This document shows, piece after piece, positions 35,251 through 44,807 of a DNA stretch of 64,000 nucleotides. Source of the stretch: Aureisphaera sp963669405 (lineage in GTDB: Bacteria; Bacteroidota; Bacteroidia; Flavobacteriales; Flavobacteriaceae); contig CAXXHF010000002.1 of assembly GCA_963669405.2 (NCBI GenBank), forward strand, positions 558,001-622,000, given 5' to 3'. A model generated the notes under the pieces. That model worked only from the letters and a program-made list of their open reading frames with translations. It searched no databases and was not told where the DNA came from. The position numbers were made by a program, and so were the translations under genes. The stretch's first letter is position 1. Every line of letters begins with the position of its first letter.

Positions 35251-36362
35251 TGCAGTAGTTTTTTAATTTCACTTTCAAAATGATCTAAAGTATAACGATG
35301 CGACCACTTCTGTCCAGCCAATGACATATTGGATAGTTGTTCTTCATTTCGCAACAAGTGCTGTAACCGCTCTATATTGTCTTTGTGGTCATTCCCCAAC
35401 AATACACCCCTTTCACCATTACCCAACATCCAAGGAACACAGGATATCTTGGTGGCAATAGGTATACAACCCCAAAACATAGCTTCTGCAATTACTTTGG
35501 GCCATCCTTCAGATTTGGAGGGTAGCATCATAAAATGCGACGTTTTGTAAGCCTTTTCCACTACATCTGAGGTCTGATTTCCGTGAAAGGTCACTTCTTC
35601 GCTCAGATTATTCTTCTTCACATACTCCTCTAAGTCATTTCTTTCTATACCATCCCCATAAATATCCAGTCTAACTGAGATTCCCTTATTCTTCAGTTCT
35701 TGAATCATTTGCAAAACATAGTTGGGTTGTTTTCCAGGAGATAAAGTACCTACAAACATGAATCGGTATGGTTCTTCATAGGCTCTTGTTATGGTCCCTT
35801 CAATTTTTGATTTAGGATAGGTGGCGGTAAAAAAAGGAAGTATATTTTTGGTTTGGTTTGGCCATTCACCATAAACCAAGACCTTCATGTTTCTGGTAAA
35901 AAAGGTATTTGACAATAATTTTTTCTGAAGTCTGTAACTAAAAGGCTGTTCGGCTTTGGGATCCCAATTACCAGCATATTTTGCGGTTTTGGGTTTGCTT
36001 GGAAATAACATTTGTACAAAGCACCCCATCAACCCCAATGTTCCGGGACAACGCAAATGAATATGGTCTACCCTTCGCATAACACGCCATAACTGAAACA
36101 GGATCACAGGTAGATTGATAAGTGTTTTAAGTCCTTTTCCGAAGGATGTAAAGGCCATGCTGGGAACCTGGAAAACCCTTATATCATTATGGTCATAAAG
36201 AAGATCGATTTTATTCATTTCACCTTTAGCAATAGGCGCTACTATTTCAAATGAAGAGGCATACTTTCCCCACAGATTCATTTCCCGAACATAAGGTCCA
36301 TAGCCAGCATACGTATCATTGTACGGTAAGTGGGGAACATGTGTTATTATGGCTACTTTCAT
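35247..36362 (-). CDS. Glycosyltransferase family 4
   Basis: This 371-residue enzyme starts KVAIITHVPHLPYNDTYAGY. Its C-terminal donor half has YRFMFVGTLSPGKQPNYVLQ, DIYGDGIERNDLEEYV and the E-x7-E segment SKSEGWPKVIAEAMFWGCIP. It lacks the GGAER loop of its neighbour and instead has a longer acceptor-side loop with many aromatic residues. It begins 8 bases after the FkbM gene ends. Confidence 0.9.
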   Translation of the reverse strand: MKVAIITHVPHLPYNDTYAGYGPYVREMNLWGKYASSFEIVAPIAKGEMNKIDLLYDHNDIRVFQVPSMAFTSFGKGLKTLINLPVILFQLWRVMRRVDHIHLRCPGTLGLMGCFVQMLFPSKPKTAKYAGNWDPKAEQPFSYRLQKKLLSNTFFTRNMKVLVYGEWPNQTKNILPFFTATYPKSKIEGTITRAYEEPYRFMFVGTLSPGKQPNYVLQMIQELKNKGISVRLDIYGDGIERNDLEEYVKKNNLSEEVTFHGNQTSDVVEKAYKTSHFMMLPSKSEGWPKVIAEAMFWGCIPIATKISCVPWMLGNGERGVLLGNDHKDNIERLQHLLRNEEQLSNMSLAGQKWSHRYTLDHFESEIKKLLQ

Positions 36363-36370
36363 TGCCTAAC

Positions 36371-37288
36371 TTAGATAATAAAATATCGTAATAAAGGGTT
36401 TAATGCATTGTTTCGGATGGCTCTTGAAAAAACATCTCTTTTCGTAGCAAACTCACTTGGGATGCAAAGCCAATTCTTATTGTTCTTTCTTTCAAAGTTT
36501 TCTATATCTACTTTTTGAAGACCCATTCGTTCAATATAAAAACAATGGTAACCTCTCTGTTGAAGATAATCATAAAATTCCTGTATGGTTGTCTGACCCC
36601 TCTCTTCCAAAAACCGTTTGTTGACTTCCAGAATTAAAAAAGGTACATGCTTTTTTATGATTTCATTAGCTCCTGCAAGGACCTGGGGCTCAAACCCCTC
36701 TACATCTGCAATGATAGCTGCAACTGATTTAGAATGAGACAAAGATTCATCTAAAGTTACTACATCAAACCGCTGGCTTTCTCCATCTTGTCCCGAAGTG
36801 ATGTGTCCCGATCCTGAACTGTTTTTGGTAGGTACTTTAAAATATGCCTCCCCTTTTGTCTCGGAAACCAATACATCATAAAGTTTCAGGTTCTCTAAAT
36901 TATTGTCTTTCTTTATTTGTTGTAAACTTTCAAAATTACTCGGCAAGGGTTCAAAAGCATGTACTTCGTTATCGGGGTTTATGTCTGCCAAACCAATAGT
37001 CTCTGTTCCTATATTTGCTCCTACTTCAACCAAATCTCCTTTTTTGAAACGGAGTATCTTTTTTGCCAACACCACATTTCGCCAATCAAAATATCCGTGT
37101 ATTAAAAACTTGAAAGCATGAAAATCATTAGTGTTTCCCTTCAAATAACTACCTGTAAATGACCTTCTTTTAAAAGGAATAGCCATTTTTTCAGCTTTTC
37201 TAACAGAAATAAGTCGATCTCTAATGGTCTGGGCCAAAATAGGAGGAAAAACAGCACATATACACCGCACCCAGAATAATTGGTACAT
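36371..37288 (-). CDS. FkbM-family methyltransferase
   Basis: The 305-residue S-adenosylmethionine enzyme shows KGDLVEVGANIGTETIGLAD (about 105-124) as the cofactor loop and NEVHAFEPLPSNFESLQQIK as the second acidic strand end. The FkbM signature AAIIADVEGFEPQVLAGANE and a final LILEVNKRFLEERGQ strand follow. FkbM enzymes O-methylate sugars or natural products. Between two GT4 genes, a methyl group on the repeat unit is the likely product. Acceptor position is unknown. Confidence 0.9.
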   Translation of the reverse strand: MYQLFWVRCICAVFPPILAQTIRDRLISVRKAEKMAIPFKRRSFTGSYLKGNTNDFHAFKFLIHGYFDWRNVVLAKKILRFKKGDLVEVGANIGTETIGLADINPDNEVHAFEPLPSNFESLQQIKKDNNLENLKLYDVLVSETKGEAYFKVPTKNSSGSGHITSGQDGESQRFDVVTLDESLSHSKSVAAIIADVEGFEPQVLAGANEIIKKHVPFLILEVNKRFLEERGQTTIQEFYDYLQQRGYHCFYIERMGLQKVDIENFERKNNKNWLCIPSEFATKRDVFSRAIRNNALNPLLRYFII

Positions 37289-37291
37289 AAA

Positions 37292-38371
37292 CTATGAATT
37301 AATTTTGTTTGTAAGATAGGAAGCAAATTTATCAACCACACTATGAATCTCAAAACGATCCAAAAATCGTTCATACGCCTTTTCGCCAAAATTTAATGTG
37401 GCATTTTCTGTATTTAAAAATTGTAGCATGGCATTACTAAGTGATTCAACATCTCCAGGAATTACCAACAAACCATCTTTACCATCTCTAATAATATCCT
37501 TAATACCCCCAGTTCTTGAACCAATAACAGGAGTCCTTACGGAGAATGCTTCAATAACTACAAATCCGAAACCTTCTGATAAAGATGGGGCTACAGAAAA
37601 ACTAGCTTTCGAAAATAATTCGAGTACCTTCTCTTTGGGTTGTGAACCATAAAACACTGTATTCGATTCGATCTCCAAATCTGCTGCCATCGCTTTGTAC
37701 TTTTCCACAACATTTTGAGAGCCACCCATAAGATGGAGTTGCATTGTAGGTTTTTCTTTCAGAAGATTCCTGAATGCTTGCAACAATACTTCTGTCCCTT
37801 TGTTCTTGGACAAATTTCCTGCATAGGCAATTAAGTTGTCATCTCTTTCATTTGTTATTTCAGGGTCTATCACCCCGTTGGGAAGTACAGTTACTTTTTG
37901 TGAAGGGACTCCAAAAACATCTAATAAATCTTCTTTTGTAGCTTCAGAATTGGCAATGATGTCTGTTGCTAAACGGAATATCCATTTTTTTCTCAATACT
38001 TTAAATGATGTACTGGCAAAATGACTCGAAATGGTACGGTGTGTCATCAGTCTATGTGGCACTTTATTCAAAAAGCCACACAGGGCAAATAAATTGTTAG
38101 CTCCAAAAGTGGATAACATTAATTGGGGGCTATACTTTTTTATATTTTTTTGAAGAAACCGGTAATCCCTAAATTTTGTGGGTCTTGGAGAAGGCCAATA
38201 TGCAATTTCTATGTGTTCCGAAGGAAACGGAAAAGGTCGATGCCTATCTGAAAAGATGACCACCTTAAAAGACTTTGAAAGTGTTAGGGCCAACTGGCAA
38301 AAAAGAGCAGATACTGAAGAACTCCCAATAGTAAAAGCTAAGAATATGGTGGCCTGTTTTTTATCTTCCAT
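37292..38371 (-). CDS. Glycosyltransferase family 4
   Basis: The start is ATG 38371, overlapping the upstream stop by 1 base (TGATG); a GTG one codon earlier is also possible. The 359-residue enzyme has TIFLAFTIGSSSVSALFCQL at the N-terminus, DNLIAYAGNLSKNKGTEVLL at the domain switch, and SLSEGFGFVVIEAFSVRTPV with SRTGGIKDIIRDGKDG at the donor site. All GT4 key features are intact. Sugar specificity cannot be read. Confidence 0.91.
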   Translation of the reverse strand: MEDKKQATIFLAFTIGSSSVSALFCQLALTLSKSFKVVIFSDRHRPFPFPSEHIEIAYWPSPRPTKFRDYRFLQKNIKKYSPQLMLSTFGANNLFALCGFLNKVPHRLMTHRTISSHFASTSFKVLRKKWIFRLATDIIANSEATKEDLLDVFGVPSQKVTVLPNGVIDPEITNERDDNLIAYAGNLSKNKGTEVLLQAFRNLLKEKPTMQLHLMGGSQNVVEKYKAMAADLEIESNTVFYGSQPKEKVLELFSKASFSVAPSLSEGFGFVVIEAFSVRTPVIGSRTGGIKDIIRDGKDGLLVIPGDVESLSNAMLQFLNTENATLNFGEKAYERFLDRFEIHSVVDKFASYLTNKINS

Positions 38372-39501
38372 CACTCTTTCAAAAGGCTTTTGTAAAAATC
38401 CAGGTTTCGCTGCATGATGAAAGAAGGATCGTACTTTCTAGACACCGTATCGTATCCTTTCAATCCCATTTCCTTCGCTTTATCGGGATGCTCAATACAC
38501 CATAGTATCTTATCTGCTATATCCTTGGGGTTATATACATCACACAAAAGACCATTTTCTTCATGGGTAATGGTTTCGGGACCAGGGCCGTATTTAGAAA
38601 AAACCACTGGTTTTGCCAATGCCATAGCTTCTATGGATACCAATCCTTGGGTTTCCATATGTGATGGAAAAACACAAAGGTATGCTTCTGCATATTTTTC
38701 ATCTAAGGTATGACGTGGTACTGCTCCATGAAAATGTACATTTTCAAAATACGCAGAAGGGAAAATTCCCCGTAGTTCTGCTTCATAGGTAGTTCCATCA
38801 GGATAGTACCATTCCCTCCCATACAGATCCAATTGTTTTTCGGGATACTTTTGTCTTACAATTTGAAAAGCTTCTACTAATTCTTTCACGCCCTTCTTTT
38901 GGCAAATTGTTCCAGCAAAAAGAATTCGGTCTTCATTTACCTCTCTATCTATAGTCTTTGATGGAATAGCAACGGGTAAATTGATGATTTCCACAGGTTT
39001 TCCACGGTAAGACAAGTATTTTTGGGTATGCTCCTTTACGTAATTGGATACCGCAATGAAACCATTTGCTTTCTTAAAAGAACGTTTCTCCAATAGTCCT
39101 TTCCGCCAGTTAATGGAACGACGCTCCGCCTCTGCAAAAAAGTGATGTCCCCCATGCAAACGAATTACCTTTTTAGCAGGATGATTTTGGTAAAGGAGTG
39201 CCAAGCCTCCTTCAGCAGATTCAATAATGGAAATAGGGTGTTTCCTTTCTATTTCCTTAAGCTTTTTATTGATCTGTTTGGCATTGTGTATAAAATTAGG
39301 AAGCCTGCTTGTGTTTTTTGCCAACCGATACAAATGGACCCCTTCATCTTCTATGTACACTTCTTCCCTCTCTTTACCTGGGCCCACCACGGTTACCTTA
39401 TGCCCTTCCCTTACCAAGGCTCTCCCAAAGGTTTGGATAAAGGTTCCAACACCGCCGGAAGTCCATAATGGATATTCGCCTGATAAAAAAAGGATATGCA
39501 T
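38371..39501 (-). CDS. Glycosyltransferase family 4
   Basis: The 376-residue enzyme opens HILFLSGEYPLWTSGGVGTF, the glycogen-synthase-like GT4 start with the GGVGTF glycine loop. Later elements are EDRILFAGTICQKKGVKELV and METQGLVSIEAMALAKPVVF, where the first Glu of E-x7-E is retained. Its ATG overlaps the stop codon of the broken glycosyltransferase gene upstream by one base, so loss of that gene's frame could also weaken translation of this one. Confidence 0.91.
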   Translation of the reverse strand: MHILFLSGEYPLWTSGGVGTFIQTFGRALVREGHKVTVVGPGKEREEVYIEDEGVHLYRLAKNTSRLPNFIHNAKQINKKLKEIERKHPISIIESAEGGLALLYQNHPAKKVIRLHGGHHFFAEAERRSINWRKGLLEKRSFKKANGFIAVSNYVKEHTQKYLSYRGKPVEIINLPVAIPSKTIDREVNEDRILFAGTICQKKGVKELVEAFQIVRQKYPEKQLDLYGREWYYPDGTTYEAELRGIFPSAYFENVHFHGAVPRHTLDEKYAEAYLCVFPSHMETQGLVSIEAMALAKPVVFSKYGPGPETITHEENGLLCDVYNPKDIADKILWCIEHPDKAKEMGLKGYDTVSRKYDPSFIMQRNLDFYKSLLKE

Positions 39502-40870
39502 TATAGTAGTTCTTTTTTTATGTTTTCTGATGCTGTCTCTGCATGATTTACAACCACATCAAACCATGTTGCAATAGATGTCTTGGGGGTATGCAACGCC
39601 TCTTTCACCAATTCGGCGATGGTTTGTCTTTCGTTCCACCAATATACCGTTTTTTTGGAGGGCATACTCCTGAAATGCTGATAGTTATAAATGGTTTTTA
39701 CTGACCAATTAGGGTCTCTTTTATGATCGTAATTGATATAAATACAGGGTTTTTGAAACATTCCGAAATCGAAAGCCATCGTAGAACCCACATTTACCAC
39801 TACATCTCCGTAATAAGCTAAACTCACCAATAATTTTACATCCTCATATTGCGGATAAATTGCTGTCCAAACCTGGGTATTAAAGTTCCATAATGGAGGC
39901 ATGTCTACTATTAATTCAGGGTATTCTTTAAGAACCCAATCGTATCGACCAGAAACGTCTACTGGACATCTTCGGAATACAATTTGGCACTCATTAGTCA
40001 TACCTGCGTCGGTAATACCTTTCGCCAAATCCCGAAGATAATAAGGGTCGTATGGTGATGTTTTTAGATCATCCCCAGAAAAACAAATGATTTTTTTGGA
40101 AGGATTCAATCTATATTGTTTGTAAAAAACGTCCTTTGGAATAATGTTATCGGCATTCTTATAAAACTCGAATTGTGGTGTCCCAGTCACCATAAGTTTT
40201 TCTTCAGGAATCTCAGGATAGAACCGCTGCATTTCCTCTTTCATATAATCAGACCAAAGCAGATATTCATCTGCCCGTAATGCCAATCTTGCTTTCGGGA
40301 TATTATCCCAAGAGTATATAACTGTAACTGTTTTTATGCCCAAATCCCTAGCCGCCTTAAATACCGTTTGGGCTTTTATGGCTCGCTGGTGGGTACAGAA
40401 CAGTACATCGGGCTGTATTTGCTGGAGATTCTCCTTAATCTGCTTATAGAAGGGGTTTTGGGTAAGGGATTTTTCGAATTTTGCTTCCAATTTCTGGAGG
40501 CTTTTCTCCCCTTTACAAACAACGCCCTTGTATTGACTAAGGCAAAAAACAACTTCAGTTTCCACCCCTTATGGCTCTTTTTCCTGAAAGCAAAAATAGT
40601 TGGGTTGTTTTCCCGTTTGGCATTTTCTTGAATGCGTACCGCATGTATAAGTTCCCTTATAAACTTTTCTTTAAAGCTCTCTTTGTATTTTGGGATTTCA
40701 TAATCGGCGTATAATGTTATATTAGAAGTTATCTGTGACAGTGTATCTGCATCAAAATTATGAAACAAGCTTATACGCGCTTCCATATTTTTGAAGACAT
40801 TGGAATACAGGTAATTTTTAATTCCCGTTCCATCAGGTGTAAAAACAAGTATATGTTTAGGGGTTCCCAT
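39501..40870 (-). pseudogene. Frameshifted GT-B-like glycosyltransferase gene
   Basis: Two overlapping minus-strand frames make one protein. Frame one starts at ATG 40870 (MGTPKHILVFTPDGTGIKN) and is family-like to about residue 110. The frame starting at GTG 40565 continues it to 39501 (LGIKTVTVIYSWDNIPKARL, VTGTPQFEFY). The total of 1370 bases is one short of 457 codons. The frames can be joined at the A6 tract 40544-40549 (T6 in the coding strand); one extra T restores 456 residues. The restored protein resembles GT-B enzymes of the CDP-glycerol-transferase-like group. It may be a true mutation, a sequencing error, or slippage at the T6 run. Confidence 0.75.
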
Positions 40871-40876
40871 TATAAT

Positions 40877-42082
40877 CTACCACTCAAACCGTAACATCCC
40901 GTACCAACTTAACAACGCCATGAATGCATAATTGGACGTTACCAAGATATCTGGGATTTTCCGTTGTTCTGAAAGCTTGTAAAAATAGAAAATCGCTGCC
41001 ATAAAAACAGGTGCCAACCAACGTAATTCTACAAAGGAAATTACGATCAAGGAAAAGACCCCCATCATGGTTGCTACCGCCCAAGGGATATAGGTTCGCG
41101 CTGAAATCTTCTGAAATCTCACTACATCTACAAAAAACAAAAACAGTAAATAGGGCAAAATAAGCCCCAATTGACGCACCCCATAGGTTAAGGAATATAT
41201 AAAATCTTTAAAGAATTCTTTTATGGTTAATACTGGGTTAAAGAGCATTCCCTCTAAAGTAGTTTTGGGTAATGATTCAGCTCCATGTTCTTTTAAGTAG
41301 TCATCAGTTTGCTCCCAATTGGGATGGTTGTAATTTGGCAAATTACCTTCGTTTACCCTTAACTGGGCCAAATATTGTCTTTGCGGCCAAGTCGCTTCTA
41401 TTCCCTCAGGGGGTAATTTTTGATCGTAAGAAATCCCTTTGCTAGCACTCAGCGAAGGTATGTTCAACACTATTCCTAGAATTAGTATCAGAAAAGGCAT
41501 CATAAGTGTTTTAACCTTTCCCTTTTTATGTTTCCAAAGCAATACCGTAGAAAGCAAAACAACAGGAACATACACTAAAAACAGCTCGCGCGTAAGAAAA
41601 GCCACTACCATCGCTATTCCCCATACCATAAGTGAAGACTTTTCTTTTTGGGTTAATAGGGTGTAGGTTTCTGAAATGAAAACGACTAGGGAAACCACAA
41701 AAAAAGTATCATTAGTCCCAACCATAAAATAGCCCACTGTACTAAAAAAGAAAAGCAATAAAAGATAGAATTCTATCTTACGTATGTCCAATCGTTTATA
41801 GAAATAAAAAAGCAACCCTATAAACAGTAATATGTTGATTCCCCGCAGTGCTATATGAAAATCTAAAGTCCAGGATAATGGATACGCAAGCAACATATAG
41901 GGAATGGAGATCCCTTTTTCAATAGCAGCCCACCATCCTTCTGTTTGAATGAGTTGCAGATCTGAAATAAAAAGTCCTTCATCACCCCCTCCTACAGGTC
42001 TGCTCAAAAAATAATACCCCGACAAAAGTGTATATATCCCAATGGAAATTCTAAACAAGTACTGTACAATTTTAGCTATCAT
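40877..42082 (-). CDS. Polytopic membrane protein, probable GT-C glycosyltransferase
   Basis: The 401-residue protein has about 10 membrane helices. After the first helix an acidic loop (SRPVGGGDEGLFISDLQLIQ, about 27-46) lies where GT-C enzymes carry their catalytic Asp/Glu, and a larger extracytoplasmic loop follows at about 218-290. That layout suggests use of a polyprenyl-phosphate sugar donor. The GtrB/ArnC-like gene three genes upstream could supply such a donor. No clear sequence family was recognised, so the function is inference. It overlaps the wecE stop region by 11 bases. Confidence 0.6.
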   Translation of the reverse strand: MIAKIVQYLFRISIGIYTLLSGYYFLSRPVGGGDEGLFISDLQLIQTEGWWAAIEKGISIPYMLLAYPLSWTLDFHIALRGINILLFIGLLFYFYKRLDIRKIEFYLLLLFFFSTVGYFMVGTNDTFFVVSLVVFISETYTLLTQKEKSSLMVWGIAMVVAFLTRELFLVYVPVVLLSTVLLWKHKKGKVKTLMMPFLILILGIVLNIPSLSASKGISYDQKLPPEGIEATWPQRQYLAQLRVNEGNLPNYNHPNWEQTDDYLKEHGAESLPKTTLEGMLFNPVLTIKEFFKDFIYSLTYGVRQLGLILPYLLFLFFVDVVRFQKISARTYIPWAVATMMGVFSLIVISFVELRWLAPVFMAAIFYFYKLSEQRKIPDILVTSNYAFMALLSWYGMLRFEW

Positions 42083-43187
42083 AGTCCAGAATTGTAGTGA
42101 TTACCTTTTCAGGGCTCAATTCATAGTATAATGGCAATCGCAATAAGGTTTCTGTATATCGGTCACTATGTGGAAGCTCCCTACCATCATGTTTGTTAGC
42201 AAAAAAAGGACTCTTGTGCAAGCTCAAATAGTGGAAAACAGATAATATATCTTTCGATTTAAGATAGGAAATGATAGAAGATCGTTGCTCAATATCCTTG
42301 CAAAGTAAATAAAACATATGGCCATTTTGAGTGGCAAAATCTGGAATATTAGGAATCCCAATCCCATGGTTCTCGGCCCAATCCAAAAGTTCATTTTTAT
42401 ATATTTGGCAAAGCTCCATTCTTTTCTTTTGAATGTCCTCCATTTCTTCTAATTGCGCATACAAATAGGCCGCATTCAGCTCGCTTGGTAGGAATGAAGA
42501 CCCAACATCTACCCAACCATATTTGTCTATTTCACCTCTAAAGAAGGCGCTTCTATTGGTTCCTTTTTCCCAAATAATTTCGGCTCTTGCTGCAAATTGT
42601 TCATCGTTAATGACTAACATCCCTCCTTCTCCACATTGAATGTTTTTGGTTTCGTGAAAGGAAAAAGCAGATAGGTGTCCTAAACTTCCAAGTGGTTTTC
42701 CCTTATAAAAACTCTGAACTGCCTGTGCTGCATCTTCAACCACAAAAAGACCGTGTTTATTGGCTACTTTCATAATAGCATCCATATCGCAAGCCACTCC
42801 TGCATAATGCACCACTACTATTGCTTTGGTTTTTGGAGTAATCAATGATTCGATAGCAGCTTCATCAATCCCTGGATGATCCTTACGGGAATCTGCAAAT
42901 ACAATCTTAGCGCCACGTAATACAAATGCATTGGCTGTAGATACAAAAGTGTATGAAGGAACAATTACCTCATCTCCTTCTTTAATATCCAATAACAATG
43001 CAGCCATTTCTAAAGCATCGGTACAACTTGTGGTCAGTAGTACTTTTTTGAATTGAAATTGATCTTCGAAAAAAGACTGGCATTTCTGGGTATAATACCC
43101 ATTACCCGAAATTTTACCTCGAGAGACAGCATCTTCTATATAGGATAATTCCTTACCCGAAATATATGGTTTGTTAAAGGGAATCAC
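42072..43187 (-). CDS. wecE: dTDP-4-amino-4,6-dideoxygalactose transaminase
   Basis: The 371-residue PLP aminotransferase of the DegT/DnrJ/EryC1/StrS family matches E. coli WecE throughout: CTDALEMAALLLDIKEGDEV, SYTFVSTANAFVLRGAKIVF, VHYAGVACDMDAIM and the Schiff-base Lys181 in SAFSFHETKNI. It converts dTDP-4-keto-6-deoxyglucose to dTDP-Fuc4N. The genes for that precursor (rmlA, rmlB) are not in the window. It overlaps the acetyltransferase by 14 bases, the same pairing as wecD-wecE in enterobacterial common antigen loci. Confidence 0.93.
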   Translation of the reverse strand: MIPFNKPYISGKELSYIEDAVSRGKISGNGYYTQKCQSFFEDQFQFKKVLLTTSCTDALEMAALLLDIKEGDEVIVPSYTFVSTANAFVLRGAKIVFADSRKDHPGIDEAAIESLITPKTKAIVVVHYAGVACDMDAIMKVANKHGLFVVEDAAQAVQSFYKGKPLGSLGHLSAFSFHETKNIQCGEGGMLVINDEQFAARAEIIWEKGTNRSAFFRGEIDKYGWVDVGSSFLPSELNAAYLYAQLEEMEDIQKKRMELCQIYKNELLDWAENHGIGIPNIPDFATQNGHMFYLLCKDIEQRSSIISYLKSKDILSVFHYLSLHKSPFFANKHDGRELPHSDRYTETLLRLPLYYELSPEKVITTILDYDS

Positions 43188-43869
43188 GCCAAAGATGTTT
43201 TATGTATTTTGTTTCCATAAGTGAATATCCATTTTTCTTATAAAATTTGCAGGCAATTTCGTTATTTTTTTGAGTTGGAATTACCATGGATTCCATTCCG
43301 GACTCGATCACATGATTTTCGGCAGCAGTTAATAATTCTTGACCAATACCTCTTCCTTGATATTGGGGTGATACGGCTATTAAGCCTATAGTGGCATGAT
43401 CTTGAGAAAACCGATATGTCACCAACCCTGCTGGAATATCCTCAACCAATTTCACCAAAAACCCATCAGAAAAGTTATTATGTAAGGAATTATCTATCCA
43501 CAATCGGTACAGCGCTTCAAATTGCTCATTTGCCATGTTTGGATCTTGTTTAAAACGACTGAATTTACCACTCTCGTAGGCTAGATCGTACAGTGTGTCA
43601 ATTTCCAGATCAAGGTCTTGGGCATTGTAAACAGCTTCAATGCTACGATCATTTTTGGCCAAGTCCCGTTTTATAAACAGTGTTTTAACTTCTGAATAGC
43701 TTTTGGTAAAATGAGGTATTGAAATATCGCAAAGTGCATCAGAGATTTGGTACACCAACTGAAAGGAATCTAAGTTCGTTTCATCAATAGATTCTTCGTC
43801 ACATCCTTCCCATTTACCAACCTCGAGTTCAAAAAAATCGGAGTCCCAATCGAGACGTTGCACACTCAT
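43174..43869 (-). CDS. GNAT acetyltransferase, probable dTDP-Fuc4N acyltransferase (WecD-like)
   Basis: I placed the start at ATG 43869 (231 residues, MSVQRLDWDSDFFELEVGKW); the frame is open to 43980 within the neighbouring gene, but the opening LxWDSxFF is the WecD-like start. The C-terminal GNAT core shows ATIGLIAVSPQYQGRGIGQE (acetyl-CoA loop) and IACKFYKKNGYSLME. With WecE it would make dTDP-Fuc4NAc. It overlaps the GT2 gene upstream by 4 bases and wecE downstream by 14. Confidence 0.85.
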   Translation of the reverse strand: MSVQRLDWDSDFFELEVGKWEGCDEESIDETNLDSFQLVYQISDALCDISIPHFTKSYSEVKTLFIKRDLAKNDRSIEAVYNAQDLDLEIDTLYDLAYESGKFSRFKQDPNMANEQFEALYRLWIDNSLHNNFSDGFLVKLVEDIPAGLVTYRFSQDHATIGLIAVSPQYQGRGIGQELLTAAENHVIESGMESMVIPTQKNNEIACKFYKKNGYSLMETKYIKHLWRDSL

Positions 43870-44795
43870 ACTTTTTCTTTTATGATATACGTTGGACGGT
43901 CTTTCACATTTTCGAATATCTTTCCTATATAAAGGCCTGAAACGCCTAAAACCAAAATGATGATTCCGGATAAAAACCAAATACTCAATATTAACGAAGT
44001 ATATCCTAGTACCTCAATAGTTCCATTGATCCATTTTATGAGGATAATGATTCCAAATATCGATGATAGTCCCACAAAAAGCATCCCGAGTTTTATGGCC
44101 AATCGTAAAGGCTTATCCGAATACGAAAGAATGATGTCCAACGCTAGGTTCATTCGCCTTCTGAAATTATAAGAAGAACTCCCTTCTTCCCTACTACTGT
44201 GAATAACAGGAATTGCAGTACTCGTGTAACCAACCCATTTAATCATTGATGGAAAAAATCGGTTCTTCTCTGGCAAATTTACAATGGTATCGATCACTTT
44301 TCTATGATAGATTCCAAAGTTGGCAATGCTTCTATCGTATCGTGTTCCCGACAGATAGGAAAGCATTCCATAAAACCATGAAGACAATATTTTTTTAAAC
44401 CAATTGTCTTTGCGTTCGCTTCGTTGCGCCAATACAATTTCGAATCCTTCCTGTGCTTTGTTATATAGCTTTTCAATTTCTTCTGGGACGTCTTGAAGAT
44501 CTGCATCCATAACAACCACCCAATCCCCTGTTGCATTTGCCAACCCAGCCGAAATGGCATAGTGCTGGCCAAAATTCCTACTTAAATTAAGTCCAACAAC
44601 CTCTTCATTATCCTGAGCCAATTTTTTGATAACATTCCATGAATTATCAGGACTCGAATCGTTTACCAAAAGTATTTCACCTTCCACATTCAAGTGTTTA
44701 AAAGTCTGAAGCAACCTTTCTACTAAAGCAGCCAGTGTGCCTTCATTTCTATATATCGGCAGAACAACACTTATTTTATGGGAAGGATTTTTCAA
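43866..44795 (-). CDS. Membrane-anchored GT2 (GtrB/ArnC/DPM1-like polyprenyl-phosphate glycosyltransferase)
   Basis: The 309-residue protein has a GT2 domain (about 8-225), with ISVVLPIYRNEGTLAALVER, VVMDADLQDVPEEIEKL (DxD motif) and SREEGSSSYNFRRRMNLALD, then two membrane helices (about 238-290). This is the GtrB/ArnC/dolichol-phosphate-mannose-synthase type, which loads a sugar onto polyprenyl phosphate for a later GT-C enzyme. Because wecD- and wecE-like genes follow with overlaps, Fuc4NAc is a plausible sugar. Confidence 0.88.
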   Translation of the reverse strand: MKNPSHKISVVLPIYRNEGTLAALVERLLQTFKHLNVEGEILLVNDSSPDNSWNVIKKLAQDNEEVVGLNLSRNFGQHYAISAGLANATGDWVVVMDADLQDVPEEIEKLYNKAQEGFEIVLAQRSERKDNWFKKILSSWFYGMLSYLSGTRYDRSIANFGIYHRKVIDTIVNLPEKNRFFPSMIKWVGYTSTAIPVIHSSREEGSSSYNFRRRMNLALDIILSYSDKPLRLAIKLGMLFVGLSSIFGIIILIKWINGTIEVLGYTSLILSIWFLSGIIILVLGVSGLYIGKIFENVKDRPTYIIKEKV

Positions 44796-44807
44796 AATAA
44801 AATTCTA

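Noticed and set aside
40376..40500. The C-terminal part of the frame starting at 40870 as a real protein end
   Set aside because: After about residue 110 its sequence becomes basic and unstructured while the overlapping frame continues the glycosyltransferase sequence, so this end is out-of-frame reading after the shift.
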